A stretch of 64,000 nt of DNA from Ancrocorticia sp047501485 (GTDB lineage Bacteria; Actinomycetota; Actinomycetes; Actinomycetales; Actinomycetaceae), in the NCBI GenBank assembly GCA_047501485.1, contig JAZDRN010000012.1:19729-83728 (forward strand). The letters are read 5' to 3'. This document shows positions 36,068-45,478 of the stretch, one piece after another (the stretch's first letter is position 1; each line of letters starts with the position of its first letter). Made by a program: the position numbers and the translations under genes. The notes below the pieces were generated by a model. The model was not told the DNA's origin and did not search any database. It saw nothing but the letters and a program-made list of their open reading frames with translations.

Positions 36068-37111
36068 TCACCCTCGGTCCGGGTTCCTCCGCCGTTCAGT
36101 TCGACACTTCTCACGGTTACGCCGTTCAGGTCCACGTCTCTCGCGTTTGCGCCTCGGGTAACCCGATCTCCAGTACCAAACCGACAGCAGCACAACCGCC
36201 GCCGCATAGAAGACCATCCACCAGGGAAAGTGGGGAACATCCGGAGGCAATCCCGCCTGATCGATATCCTGCTGTGGTGTGGGATCCACTCGTTCACCGG
36301 TAATGACGATGCGGTGAGAGTTCACTCCCAGCGGCGTGCAGGTGACCAGCGTCACGAGGTCGCGCCCAGGCACCGCACGGATCTCCTCGGTGTCCTGAGG
36401 ATCAATCACTTTGATATCGAAGACGCGGTAGGCGAAGACTTCTCCCATGACCTCCGTCGTGAAGGTGTCCCCGATTTTGACTTTGTCCAAGTTCGTGAAC
36501 ATCGTGGCGGAGGCGAGGCCGCGGTGCCCCGTCAACACGGAACGAGTTCCCTGCCCACCCACCGGTAGAGATGTGCCTTGCAGATGCCCCACTCCTTTGA
36601 GCAGGGTGTCCTCGCCGGTGCCGTGATAGACCGGTAGATCGAGGTCGATCGAGGGAATCCGCAGTCGCGCCATGATGCCGGTGGGATCGGAATTCAACAG
36701 TTCGAAGTAGTCGAAAGTCTCCACCTTAGGGCCGACGCCCTCGGCAACGTTCGCGCCGGATGCAAGGATTGCCTGGGCGCTCAGCAGCTCGTTGTAGCGC
36801 TGCGCGGCGGCGATCTTGGCAGTGGCGGCGTTCTTTCCACTCGCCTCATCCACTTGGGCCTGATCCACAATGATGTTCGACTGATTGTATTGCGACACCC
36901 ATTGTGCAGCGATGGGGTAGATGAAGACCGTGACGCCCGCCAAGCAGAACAACGCTATGAGCAGGTCCAGCAGACTGAATCGCCACCGTCGCCCACTTTT
37001 GGCATCGACAACGCTTGGCCGGCCCTCAACAGCGCGGCCACCTGTGCCATCCTTACCGCTAATTTCGTTCTTCTGTGATGCCCGCTTGCCTGCTGGCGGT
37101 GTCTGGATCAA
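36068..37111 (-). CDS. srtC: Class C (pilin-polymerising) sortase
   Basis: Transpeptidase that links pilin subunits. In 347 residues it has one N-terminal membrane helix (about 45-70), the catalytic H196 (VLTGHRG), C258 (TLVTCTPLG) and R267 (NSHRIVI), and a C-terminal membrane helix (WWMVFYAAAVVLLSVWYW) typical of class C. The TTG start preceded by GGGAGGG is chosen because the longer open frame would run through a 16-bp hairpin that follows the pilin gene. It is the third gene after the tip adhesin and shaft pilin, an order like fimQ-fimP-srtC1 in Actinomyces. Confidence 0.94.
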   Translation of the reverse strand: MIQTPPAGKRASQKNEISGKDGTGGRAVEGRPSVVDAKSGRRWRFSLLDLLIALFCLAGVTVFIYPIAAQWVSQYNQSNIIVDQAQVDEASGKNAATAKIAAAQRYNELLSAQAILASGANVAEGVGPKVETFDYFELLNSDPTGIMARLRIPSIDLDLPVYHGTGEDTLLKGVGHLQGTSLPVGGQGTRSVLTGHRGLASATMFTNLDKVKIGDTFTTEVMGEVFAYRVFDIKVIDPQDTEEIRAVPGRDLVTLVTCTPLGVNSHRIVITGERVDPTPQQDIDQAGLPPDVPHFPWWMVFYAAAVVLLSVWYWRSGYPRRKRERRGPERRNREKCRTERRRNPDRG

Positions 37112-37156
37112 TTCGCGTTGCCCTCCCGGACTGGTTTTCACAATGCAGACGCCATG

Positions 37157-37193
37157 GGTGGGAGGACGAGGAGCAAATCCTCGTCCTCCCACC
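37157..37193 (-). terminator. Perfect hairpin between shaft pilin and sortase
   Basis: A perfect 16-bp GC-rich stem with a GCAAA loop lies 49 nt after the pilin stop and 45 nt before the sortase start. It probably terminates most transcripts so that shaft pilin is made in large excess over sortase, or processes and stabilises the pilin mRNA. Confidence 0.8.
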
Positions 37194-37242
37194 AGAGACG
37201 ATCAAGGCACCGAGCGCCTACTGGCAGCGCACTGCTGAGGCC

Positions 37243-38748
37243 TTAGTTATCAGCAGGACCTTCGCGACGGCGGCGCATCAGGTAGAGGCCACCTCCGACC
37301 GCGAGAAGGATCACGGCGGCCAAGAGCATGAGAATCTGCCCGGTGGCACCCGTCAGGGGTAGTGACGGCAGATCGCCTTCGTCCGATCCGATCTGGGTGT
37401 TCTGGATCGTAACGCTTGCATCCTCGCTGGCTACGGTGAGCTTCGTGCCAGTGACAACACCCTTGTAGCCGGCGGGAACGCCGGTTTCGTACACGCAATA
37501 GTCGCCCTCGGCAAGCACCAGGTTCGGGGTTGCACCGCTACCCGAAGCGGAGACGAAGCCGACCGAACCGGTATCAACCTTCTTCAAAGTGCTTGCCGCA
37601 TCAGCGACATTCGCGGGACAGCTTCCAATGGCGGCGGCGTCCACGTTCGAATACAACTCGAAAGTCGCCCCGCCCAACGGGACCGCGGAGGAAGCACCCT
37701 TGTTCATGGCGGTCTTGAGCACGTGAGCGCCCGAGTGGAATTTCTGCGGTTCCGGAACCTCGACGTCGCCGCCCTTACCATTGACGGTGATCGTTGCAGT
37801 GTTGGAGGTATCCCCGGAGCCGTCGGCGACGGCGTCGATGGTGAACACCAACGTGCCGCCGATGTTCGCGTCCAGCTTGGCGAGTCCCGAAGCGTTGAGC
37901 ACGAGCTTGACGAGCCCGTTCGCCTCGGTCACGGTGTAGTCGCCGGCGGCCAATGGCACATCGCCACCGCCCTGGGCGGCCAGGGTAACCGAACTTCCCT
38001 GGTAGGAGAGTGCGCCGTTCAATTGGTCGGAGATTTCGAACTGCGTGTACTTGATGGGGTCGCCGTTGCCATCGAAACCCAAATGGTTGATGGGGATGGA
38101 GATATCGAAGGAGATGTTGGCGCCGATGACCTCGGCGTTCTTGGTTGCTCCGGACCCTGCCAGGACGTTCTTGGGGTAGATGTGCGGGTTGTAGTTCCAC
38201 ACCGGTTGCCCGTCCTGACCGTTGCCCGGGAACGGGACGCTCACGATCGCCGGCTGCGACAGGTACACGGTGTTGGGAAGCGGGCCCGACTCATAAACGA
38301 CGTAAGCCCGATCCGCTGCGAGACCGGCGGCCACCGTCTCGCCGTTGCCATCGGTGAGGCCCAGCGGCGTGCAGGACCCCAGGGTGGGCGCTGTTCCCGA
38401 GCCGGTGAAGCTCAGCACCGGAGTGCCCTGGGCGTTGAGGGAAACCCCCAGATCGGATATCCGTTCCCAGTCGGCGGAGCCGGCAAGATCGAGCCCTCCG
38501 ATCTCGCAGATGGAGAACTCCACCCCGGAGACCGGCTTCTGACCGGTGATCGCACCGAGATCCGAACCGTCGGCGGGGCCAAGATCGCCATCCGTCGGCT
38601 GCTCGTACTTGTGGATCGTGATGGAGCCGGTCCCGCCCTCGCCGGGAGCCGCCAGGGCGGGCGCTCCCACCGCAATCAGGCCGAGGCTGGCAATTGCGAT
38701 GCCGCTGCCCAAGGCTGTGAAGCCCCACTTCTTGCTACTTATTTTCAA
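37243..38748 (-). CDS. LPXTG shaft pilin (SpaH/FimP-like)
   Basis: Major fimbrial subunit of 501 residues. A signal peptide ends at LAAPGEGG. The pilin motif with the linking Lys is in HIYPKNVLAG; an E-box lies in YCVYETGVPAGYKG (about 412-425); the sorting signal is LPLTG (463-467) followed by a hydrophobic helix and RRRRE. Isopeptide-stabilised Ig-like domains are expected (TGSITIHKYEQPT starts the first). The TTG start with AAAGGAAG upstream is preferred to an upstream GTG or ATG, which give no better ribosome site. Chains would be built by the downstream sortase and capped by the upstream adhesin. Confidence 0.93.
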   Translation of the reverse strand: MKISSKKWGFTALGSGIAIASLGLIAVGAPALAAPGEGGTGSITIHKYEQPTDGDLGPADGSDLGAITGQKPVSGVEFSICEIGGLDLAGSADWERISDLGVSLNAQGTPVLSFTGSGTAPTLGSCTPLGLTDGNGETVAAGLAADRAYVVYESGPLPNTVYLSQPAIVSVPFPGNGQDGQPVWNYNPHIYPKNVLAGSGATKNAEVIGANISFDISIPINHLGFDGNGDPIKYTQFEISDQLNGALSYQGSSVTLAAQGGGDVPLAAGDYTVTEANGLVKLVLNASGLAKLDANIGGTLVFTIDAVADGSGDTSNTATITVNGKGGDVEVPEPQKFHSGAHVLKTAMNKGASSAVPLGGATFELYSNVDAAAIGSCPANVADAASTLKKVDTGSVGFVSASGSGATPNLVLAEGDYCVYETGVPAGYKGVVTGTKLTVASEDASVTIQNTQIGSDEGDLPSLPLTGATGQILMLLAAVILLAVGGGLYLMRRRREGPADN

Positions 38749-38838
38749 TTGTCTTCCTTTCGTGCGCGGCACTATCGGGCCGCTTTGGTCTGGAGATATC
38801 TGGATCGCCGTCGCTGTGTTCACTCAGCACGCCGGCTG

Positions 38839-41800
38839 TCACACGCCGGTTCTCCTGCGCTGCGCCAGGTAGGCGACCAACGCGAGAAGGCCACACCCGA
38901 AGGAGGCCAGGATGAAGGCGTCCGTCCCCACCCCGCCTGTCACGGGCAACATCGGCATGTCTTGTGCCGACGCCGCGAGAAGACGCAGTACATGGTGACT
39001 TCCCGCCGCCACCTGAAAATCCTGTCGCTCCGCGGCGGAAAGCTCGATCCAGCACGAATCAGCAGCGGTGGCAGGGTCCGCAGCGGCATCCGCGCATGAC
39101 GGCGTGCTCAGGTCCAATTGCTCCAGGGAGACGAGGGAGACCCCGCCCGGCAGCGCCTGAGAGATGGAGTAACTGCCGGGCTTGGCCAGGGTCGTCGCGG
39201 CCGCGTCGTCGAGGTCGAAACTGAACCGCGGGTCCGCATTCGCCGCCGTTATCCCCCATCCGCCGGTCGTTCCCTCTCCGGCGCGCACTTTGAGTAAGGA
39301 GACCTGCGCCGCCGAATTGGTGATCGTGCACTGCACCTCGATGCCCGGTTCGCTTACCCGGAGCGTTCCCGATTCCTCGTCGAACGTTCCGGCGGGAAGC
39401 GTTCCTCCATCGGCGTCCGTGCAGACGGTGGGACCGCGTTGTGTGTAGAGGCTCGAGGCCGCCGAAGGTTCGCCAGCCGGACGCTCACCGATCGTGTAGT
39501 TCTCATCCATCTCCAGGCGCAGCGGCTGACCCGTACTGATCACATGGGTGGTCCCGTCGCCTGCCGTCGCGACGATCTCCCAATCCCCGGGCGCCACCGT
39601 CTGCTCCACGGTGCCGCCGGCGATCTCCCCGATCAGCTTCTGCCCGACGACCGTCGAGGGCCCGAGGGTCTTGATTCGCACTGTCACGTCGGGATGGATG
39701 GAGAAGACAGCTGCGGGAATCGTCACCCGCCTGCTCTCGCGATCGATGTCCGCCGTGTATCCCGCGATGGCGTTGCCCATCTGATCCAGGAGAACCGGTT
39801 CTCCCCCGAGTTCGGCGCCCTCAGGCATGTCCGTGATGTCGAACGACACGTCGTCGTGCGCATTCGCGACCGCGTGGGAGGATACGAGGATGCGGCTCCC
39901 ATCCTCAGGGACGGTACCCGTCGCTGCCCCACCGCTCGGTGGTGAGATGAGCGTGTTCGACGGCGCGCTGAAACCGTAGTCGCCGGGTACTCCCTCGACC
40001 TGAACCCGGGCCACCGTGTTCGCCACCAGGATCGGGTGATCTTCCACCTCGCCGTCGATGACCCAATCCAGAGTCTTCGACTGCTCCGAATCCCGCGGCG
40101 GGGCGTAGAACATCGTCGCGGACGTGGACGTGTTGCAATGCCAACCGCCTATGGGGTTGTTCGAGCTCGTGACATCGACGCGCAGGAAGGAACGCTCGGC
40201 CGGATTCGTCACATACCCCGCCGGCACGTCCACGGTGAGCTCGCCGGGTCCCTGCCTACTCGCGGTCAGGGCATCGGGGAACGTGTTGGAGTTCCTGTTG
40301 GAGAGCCAGGCACGAACCGTACCCAGTTCGCTCTTCGCCCCCTGCACATCCACCGAGAAGGTGTACCCCGAAACCCCGGCGGCGATGACGGCCTCAGCCG
40401 CGGGCGTCCGCGTGCCACCGAGAAGGAAGGACACGCCGTCGTCGGTGACGTGCTCGTCCGCCGTCCCACCGTCCTGATACCAGCCGGGCGTCGATCCCAG
40501 GTACAGCCCGGGCGTGCCCTTTCCACCGTCCAGGACCCAACTGTCGGGATTGATGTGCCGGGGCCCGTTGGCCCCCGCCGTGGTATTGAACGTGCTCGCG
40601 CCGTTGCCGGCGTCGCCCCAGGAGCCTTCTCGGTTGATGCCGAAGTTCATCGTGGAGACATCGAGGTCGGAGACCACCTCGACCTGCCCGTACAGCGCCA
40701 TCTCAGAGGTGTCCAGTGACTCCGCGCCAGGCGTTCCCGCCCCGGATTGGCTCGGGTAATCCACATATGGTCCCGGCCGCCCGGTTTCGGGATCGCTGGG
40801 AGGCACGGCGAAGCCGGTTGACTGTCCGAAGCTTCCCGCCGTGATCGCGTTGTAACCGCACAGCGATTCGGCAGACAAGCCTGTCTGGGCCGCGTTGACG
40901 CCGTCCAGCTGCGGCTGGACGACCCGCACACGATATCTGTCCGAGGTTCCGCTGGGTAGCAGGAAAGAGTACTCTCCCGCGCTATTGGTCGTCTGTTCGC
41001 CCACGACCGTCCCATTCGCGTCGTAGAGCTGTACCAGCTGGTCCGCAACGCCGGTATCCGAGCCGTCCATGTACCCGTTGCGATCCTTATCCTCGAACAC
41101 GGTTCCGTTCAACGCCGCGAGGGACCCGTCGGAGGCGAGATCATAGATTGGGGCGCCGGTTGCGCCGGGAACATCGCTCGTGAGGCCCGTCAGGGTATCC
41201 GCCACCGACATCCGGGAGGTGTTACCGCCGCCGGAATACGTCCCGGCCATGTAGAGCTTTCCCTCGCTGAAGGCGGTGCCCCAGATGTTGTCACCCGTCA
41301 CGCGCCTGTACGTGGAACCCGAAACCGACCACAGAGGAGTCACGCCGGAGTAGACCCACCTGCCGTCGCCCGCGGGTTCGAGCTTCACCAGCCACTTGGT
41401 CGTCTGAACGGTACCGCTTCCCGGGTTCGGGGTATTCCGGCCATCCGTCACGATGTAGGCGTTTCCAGCGGCATCCACCGCCACGTCCGATGCCGGCATC
41501 GTCCCGTTGAAACGCGTCTGGTCCTCGGTTGTCTTCGGATAGATCGGTCCTGGGTTGAGATAGTCGCCCGTCTGCGGATCGAAGATCATCAGACGGTAGG
41601 TGCCGGTGGCCCCCAGAGTCGAATCCTCCCCGCCGGTGAAGTAGATCCTTCCGGTCGGCTGGTGAACCTCCCCGCCGGACCAGTAGTTGTAGGAGCCGCT
41701 GCCGGGCCGAGGAACGAACAGGATACTGGAGGGCGTGGTGTTGGCTCCCAGCGATCCATCCGCATTGTTGGGAAAGACAGCCACCGCGATGTTGTCTATC

Positions 41801-42474
41801 CCCGGCCGCGAGGGATTCGCCGGAATGGAACCGGTCGCGTAACCCCAGTACCAGAAATACGACGTCCCCTCGCGCTGTCCGTGGTTACCGCCATCCAGGG
41901 CCATCGTCGTCAGGCCGGAGCCTGCTATACCGGTCCACGAGCCGGAACCCGCGATGTTCCCGATTCTGGCGGCGAGTTTTCCGATGGCCGTATTCGAGAA
42001 GATTCCGTCGATGCTGGAAACGCCGGTGCCTGTGGCCTGCGCCGGGAGTTCCGCCACCGGCAGGAATGCGGAACTCCCCGTCGTCGCCCCGAAGACTTTG
42101 CTTCCGTCGATCATGACCGGCGATATTCCGGATGCCATGGTCCCGGTGTAGGCACTCCTATAGGGAGAATTCACGGCGGGGCCGTAGTGGCTGGGAAGAT
42201 CGATCGTCGCAAGGCAGGCATTCGTGTTGGACGACGACGCCGCGTGGCTCGGTCCAGGTGCTGCCTCGGCCGGCACCGAGTCCGATGTGGGTTCAGCCTG
42301 TTCGTGGGTCGGTTCGACCTGTTCGAGGGTCGACGCGGAGTCAGCGGGGGCCGAATCTGCGCCCGGCTCGGCCGCGGCCTGCATCGAGGATAGGAGGATC
42401 ACCGCGGCGACGGGCACCGAACAGAGCGCGGCAAATACACCTGGTCTTCTAGCGTTCTTCGCGTTCTTCGACAA
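38839..42474 (-). CDS. LPXTG fimbrial tip adhesin
   Basis: Very large surface protein of 1,211 residues. TTG start behind GGGGAG, signal peptide (VFAALCSVPVAAVILLSSMQAAAEP), then a 60-residue Ala/Pro/Glu linker. A long N-terminal head (about 70-520) has a beta-propeller-like layout of repeated YFTGGEDST/YIVTDGRNT blades. An SdrD-type B domain follows (GTVFEDKDRNGYMDGSDTG), then Ig/isopeptide modules (VQCTITNSAAQVSLLKV) and the LPVTG sorting signal (1176-1180), membrane helix and RRRTG tail. As first gene before the shaft pilin and sortase it should be the minor or tip subunit that binds the host or partner bacteria; the ligand is unknown. Confidence 0.9.
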   Translation of the reverse strand: MSKNAKNARRPGVFAALCSVPVAAVILLSSMQAAAEPGADSAPADSASTLEQVEPTHEQAEPTSDSVPAEAAPGPSHAASSSNTNACLATIDLPSHYGPAVNSPYRSAYTGTMASGISPVMIDGSKVFGATTGSSAFLPVAELPAQATGTGVSSIDGIFSNTAIGKLAARIGNIAGSGSWTGIAGSGLTTMALDGGNHGQREGTSYFWYWGYATGSIPANPSRPGIDNIAVAVFPNNADGSLGANTTPSSILFVPRPGSGSYNYWSGGEVHQPTGRIYFTGGEDSTLGATGTYRLMIFDPQTGDYLNPGPIYPKTTEDQTRFNGTMPASDVAVDAAGNAYIVTDGRNTPNPGSGTVQTTKWLVKLEPAGDGRWVYSGVTPLWSVSGSTYRRVTGDNIWGTAFSEGKLYMAGTYSGGGNTSRMSVADTLTGLTSDVPGATGAPIYDLASDGSLAALNGTVFEDKDRNGYMDGSDTGVADQLVQLYDANGTVVGEQTTNSAGEYSFLLPSGTSDRYRVRVVQPQLDGVNAAQTGLSAESLCGYNAITAGSFGQSTGFAVPPSDPETGRPGPYVDYPSQSGAGTPGAESLDTSEMALYGQVEVVSDLDVSTMNFGINREGSWGDAGNGASTFNTTAGANGPRHINPDSWVLDGGKGTPGLYLGSTPGWYQDGGTADEHVTDDGVSFLLGGTRTPAAEAVIAAGVSGYTFSVDVQGAKSELGTVRAWLSNRNSNTFPDALTASRQGPGELTVDVPAGYVTNPAERSFLRVDVTSSNNPIGGWHCNTSTSATMFYAPPRDSEQSKTLDWVIDGEVEDHPILVANTVARVQVEGVPGDYGFSAPSNTLISPPSGGAATGTVPEDGSRILVSSHAVANAHDDVSFDITDMPEGAELGGEPVLLDQMGNAIAGYTADIDRESRRVTIPAAVFSIHPDVTVRIKTLGPSTVVGQKLIGEIAGGTVEQTVAPGDWEIVATAGDGTTHVISTGQPLRLEMDENYTIGERPAGEPSAASSLYTQRGPTVCTDADGGTLPAGTFDEESGTLRVSEPGIEVQCTITNSAAQVSLLKVRAGEGTTGGWGITAANADPRFSFDLDDAAATTLAKPGSYSISQALPGGVSLVSLEQLDLSTPSCADAAADPATAADSCWIELSAAERQDFQVAAGSHHVLRLLAASAQDMPMLPVTGGVGTDAFILASFGCGLLALVAYLAQRRRTGV

Positions 42475-42761
42475 CGTCTTCTCCCCAACACCAGATCCCC
42501 TGGCAAGAAAATAGATGAGAGGGGCGTGCTCCGGTGTTATTCGGCATAAATCGGGCACAGAAGTATCCCCCTCGCAACACATAGCCTCGGCGAGACTCCC
42601 GAACGTGAGTGACCGCCGCACACGATTCGGTGGCGCGCCCGAGGCGAGTGAGTAGCAGCCGTTCCAGGGTGAGTATCGGGGCAAGGGAAGCGTCGAGCGC
42701 CGTCGAATCGGATGAGCGGTGAGAGCGATACGGGTAGGCGCAATCGGCGGTCAACCCGCAC

Positions 42762-42810
42762 TTTCCATACCCCGTCAGCAGCCGCTATGCTACCGATCGT
42801 CACACTGTGA
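42762..42810 (+). promoter_or_regulatory. Possible promoter and palindrome before the LuxR regulator
   Basis: TTTCCA, 18 nt, TATGCT could be a rightward promoter, followed at once by the perfect palindrome TCACACTGTGA. The 407-nt region between the divergent adhesin and regulator genes contains no convincing gene and should hold both promoters. Confidence 0.35.
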
Positions 42811-42881
42811 AGACGCCGGCCTCACCACGCAATCGCACGTCGGCGCACAGGACAGAGCCACAATGGGTGGAGGAATTTGCC

Positions 42882-45467
42882 ATGTCCAGTGTCCAAGTAT
42901 CCGGGCCTAAGCCGCGCCTCCTCGAACCACAGGTGCAGCGGGCGGTCGCCCACCTTCGCTCCGGACTGGGGGTGGCGCTCAACGGGGCTCCCGGCTCCGG
43001 GCGTTCGACCCTGCTGGACGAGGTGGTCGAAGAACTGGAACGCACCGGCACCACCGTACTGACGGTGAAAGGGTTGCCCCTGTTGGGAAGCCATCCCTAC
43101 ATCGCACTCGAAGCCGTCCTGCCCGGCCCGCTCTCGCCGCAGGCATCCCCCGTCGACATCACGGACCGGCTCGCGAAGCAGCTCTACGGTCAGGGCGACG
43201 TCGTCATCGCACTGGACAACATCGCCGATATCGACCACGCGAGTCTCGGGGTTCTGAACCAGGTCCATTCCAGACTGAACATCCCTTTCGTCCTGACCGG
43301 CGATCTGGATCCCACCTGGGCACGTGACCGGGCGACGCGATTGACGCAGAGGTGGATCGCCACCACCATCTCGCTGTCTCCGCTCAGATACGATCAGATG
43401 GCCGAACTGCTACCCGCCGTTCTCCACGGCCCGGTGCAGGACGATCTGATCAGCCATGTACTCACCAAGTCGGCGGGCAACCCCGGGCTAGGCAAGGCCC
43501 TGGCACTCACCGCCCGGTTACACGGCACGATCGGCCTGAACGAGGGCAAATGGGTCCTGAAAGCGGCTTCCCTGTGGCATGACGATCTCGGCGCGACCGT
43601 CCAGGCGATGATTCCGGCATTGGACGACGACGTACTCGCCACTCTCTTCTCCTGCGGCCTGCTGGGACCCAGCCACGCCTCGCGGTTGGAGCGACTGCTG
43701 CCGTCCCACCATCTGAGGATCCTCGAAGAACTCGGGCTGGTGGTACTGGTGGGATCCAGCTCCGAGGACCCCATCGTTTCCGTGCATCCCCCGGTGCTGG
43801 AGGACTACATCAGAGCCAACGCCTCCGCTATGCTACGACGTCACGTGCTCAAGGGGCTGCGCGAGATCGAGGGCGAACTGGCGGCTCTGCCACAGATGGA
43901 GACGCCCGTGGCGCAGCTGAACGTCGCCGAAGACATCGCTCTCGCTCGACTCTTCGACGAACAGGCGCGGACACGTTCGCATGCCCTTTTCCGCATCTGG
44001 CAGGCAGATCCCACCGCCGAGCATGCCCTGACCTACCTCACGACGGTATGGGATATCAACGAACCTCCCGCCGAGATCAAGGAGGTGCTGAATGCCGGCG
44101 CATTCCAGGACACCGACGACCCGAGCGTCGCATTCATCCTGGCGACGATGAGGGCGGACTGGGCCGCCCATCCCGAACACGATCTGCCCCGCGCTTGCCA
44201 AATCCTCGCCGAACTCGCGGACGAGTACCCGGAACTCGCCGGAGAGGCCGGCGCCTACAGCCTGTTCCTGGAGGCGATCACCACCGGCCTGCCCTCCGAC
44301 TACGAGGAACAACTCGAGTTCGAGGCTCCTGCCCAGCCCGGTTCGATAGCACCTATCGTCCTGGCCTTCCTCTACCTGGCCGATCTGCGCCCGCGGCAAG
44401 CCCTCGACGTGCTGGATTCCGGCAACTGGACGCGACGGCCCCTGGTACTGACCGGACTGGGGCAGATGGTGCGCATCCTGGCCTTGCATTACACGGGCCA
44501 TTCGCAAGAGGCACTCAAACTCAGTTCAGAGGCCTACACGGAAGCTCGGCGGCAGCTGGACAAGCCGGGCATGCTGAGCATCGGCTACGCCCGCGCCCTC
44601 ATCCTCATCCAGCGCGGGGAGTGGGACAAGGCGGAGAAGATCACGGGAACCATCTTCTCCGGCGGTCGGCCGGGTCTGGTCACCGGCCCCATCTACGCAT
44701 CCCTGCTCCGGTTGGCGGCCCTGTTCTCGATCCTTGCGGACCGTCACGAGCGCGCCCTGGAAATGGCTCGATCCGCGGAGCAGGTCCCGGTTCACAACTC
44801 GGCCCTGCCCGGCATGGACTCCAGTTTCTCTGTCGCCATCCCCCAGGTGGTTGCCGGAGATTACGGCGCGGCCATCAAGAGTCTGGAGGAAGCCGCACGC
44901 CAGCAGCTCGACAACGGATACAAGTTGGGAGCATTGTCGACACTGCACATCGCGGCGGCACTGTTCCCCTCCCCGAAGATCGCGCAGATGCTCGAGGATC
45001 TGACGGACAGCCACGAGTTCCATCGCGGTTCCACCCTCGTCCGCCTGGTCAAAGCGCTCTCCGCCCTGGACTACCCGGCGCTGTATGTGCTCCTGCCTGA
45101 GATCGAAGAAGGCATCGAGACCACGGTTTTCGTGTGCGCGCTGTGGGCGGCGCTGGCCAGCGACCAGGGCGACCCTGTATCGATTCAGAACCTGCTATCC
45201 GAGGTTCTCGCGAGTTTTCCCTCGGCCAGGTTCGCGGACACTGCCATGTCCCACATGGCAGTGAAGACGCTTTCCGAGCGCGAGTTCGAGGTGGCCCTCC
45301 TGGTCGGGCGCCTGGGGAATGCGACGATAGCCCAGCGGCTGCACCTGAGCGTGCGCACCGTCGAGAACCACGTGTACAAGGCGATGCGGAAAGTCGGCGC
45401 ATCCACGCGCGAGGAGCTCTACACGTTCGCGGCCGCCGCGCTGCACCCCAGCTTCCAGGGCGAGTAG
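42882..45467 (+). CDS. Large ATP-binding LuxR-family regulator (LAL/MalT-like)
   Basis: Transcription factor of 861 residues. An N-terminal STAND/AAA-type ATPase has Walker A GAPGSGRST (35-43) and a Walker B-like VVIALDNIADID. The long middle is helical with TPR-like segments (LVLTGLGQMVRILALHY, QEALKLSSEAYTEARRQL). The C-terminal LuxR helix-turn-helix reads LSEREFEVALLVGRLGNATIAQRLHLSVRTVENHVYKAMRKVG. GGAGG lies 9 nt before the chosen ATG. Because it is divergent from the pilus operon with a shared intergenic region, it is the obvious candidate activator of pilus expression. Confidence 0.88.
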   Translation: MSSVQVSGPKPRLLEPQVQRAVAHLRSGLGVALNGAPGSGRSTLLDEVVEELERTGTTVLTVKGLPLLGSHPYIALEAVLPGPLSPQASPVDITDRLAKQLYGQGDVVIALDNIADIDHASLGVLNQVHSRLNIPFVLTGDLDPTWARDRATRLTQRWIATTISLSPLRYDQMAELLPAVLHGPVQDDLISHVLTKSAGNPGLGKALALTARLHGTIGLNEGKWVLKAASLWHDDLGATVQAMIPALDDDVLATLFSCGLLGPSHASRLERLLPSHHLRILEELGLVVLVGSSSEDPIVSVHPPVLEDYIRANASAMLRRHVLKGLREIEGELAALPQMETPVAQLNVAEDIALARLFDEQARTRSHALFRIWQADPTAEHALTYLTTVWDINEPPAEIKEVLNAGAFQDTDDPSVAFILATMRADWAAHPEHDLPRACQILAELADEYPELAGEAGAYSLFLEAITTGLPSDYEEQLEFEAPAQPGSIAPIVLAFLYLADLRPRQALDVLDSGNWTRRPLVLTGLGQMVRILALHYTGHSQEALKLSSEAYTEARRQLDKPGMLSIGYARALILIQRGEWDKAEKITGTIFSGGRPGLVTGPIYASLLRLAALFSILADRHERALEMARSAEQVPVHNSALPGMDSSFSVAIPQVVAGDYGAAIKSLEEAARQQLDNGYKLGALSTLHIAAALFPSPKIAQMLEDLTDSHEFHRGSTLVRLVKALSALDYPALYVLLPEIEEGIETTVFVCALWAALASDQGDPVSIQNLLSEVLASFPSARFADTAMSHMAVKTLSEREFEVALLVGRLGNATIAQRLHLSVRTVENHVYKAMRKVGASTREELYTFAAAALHPSFQGE

Positions 45468-45478
45468 CTGAGACGGCG

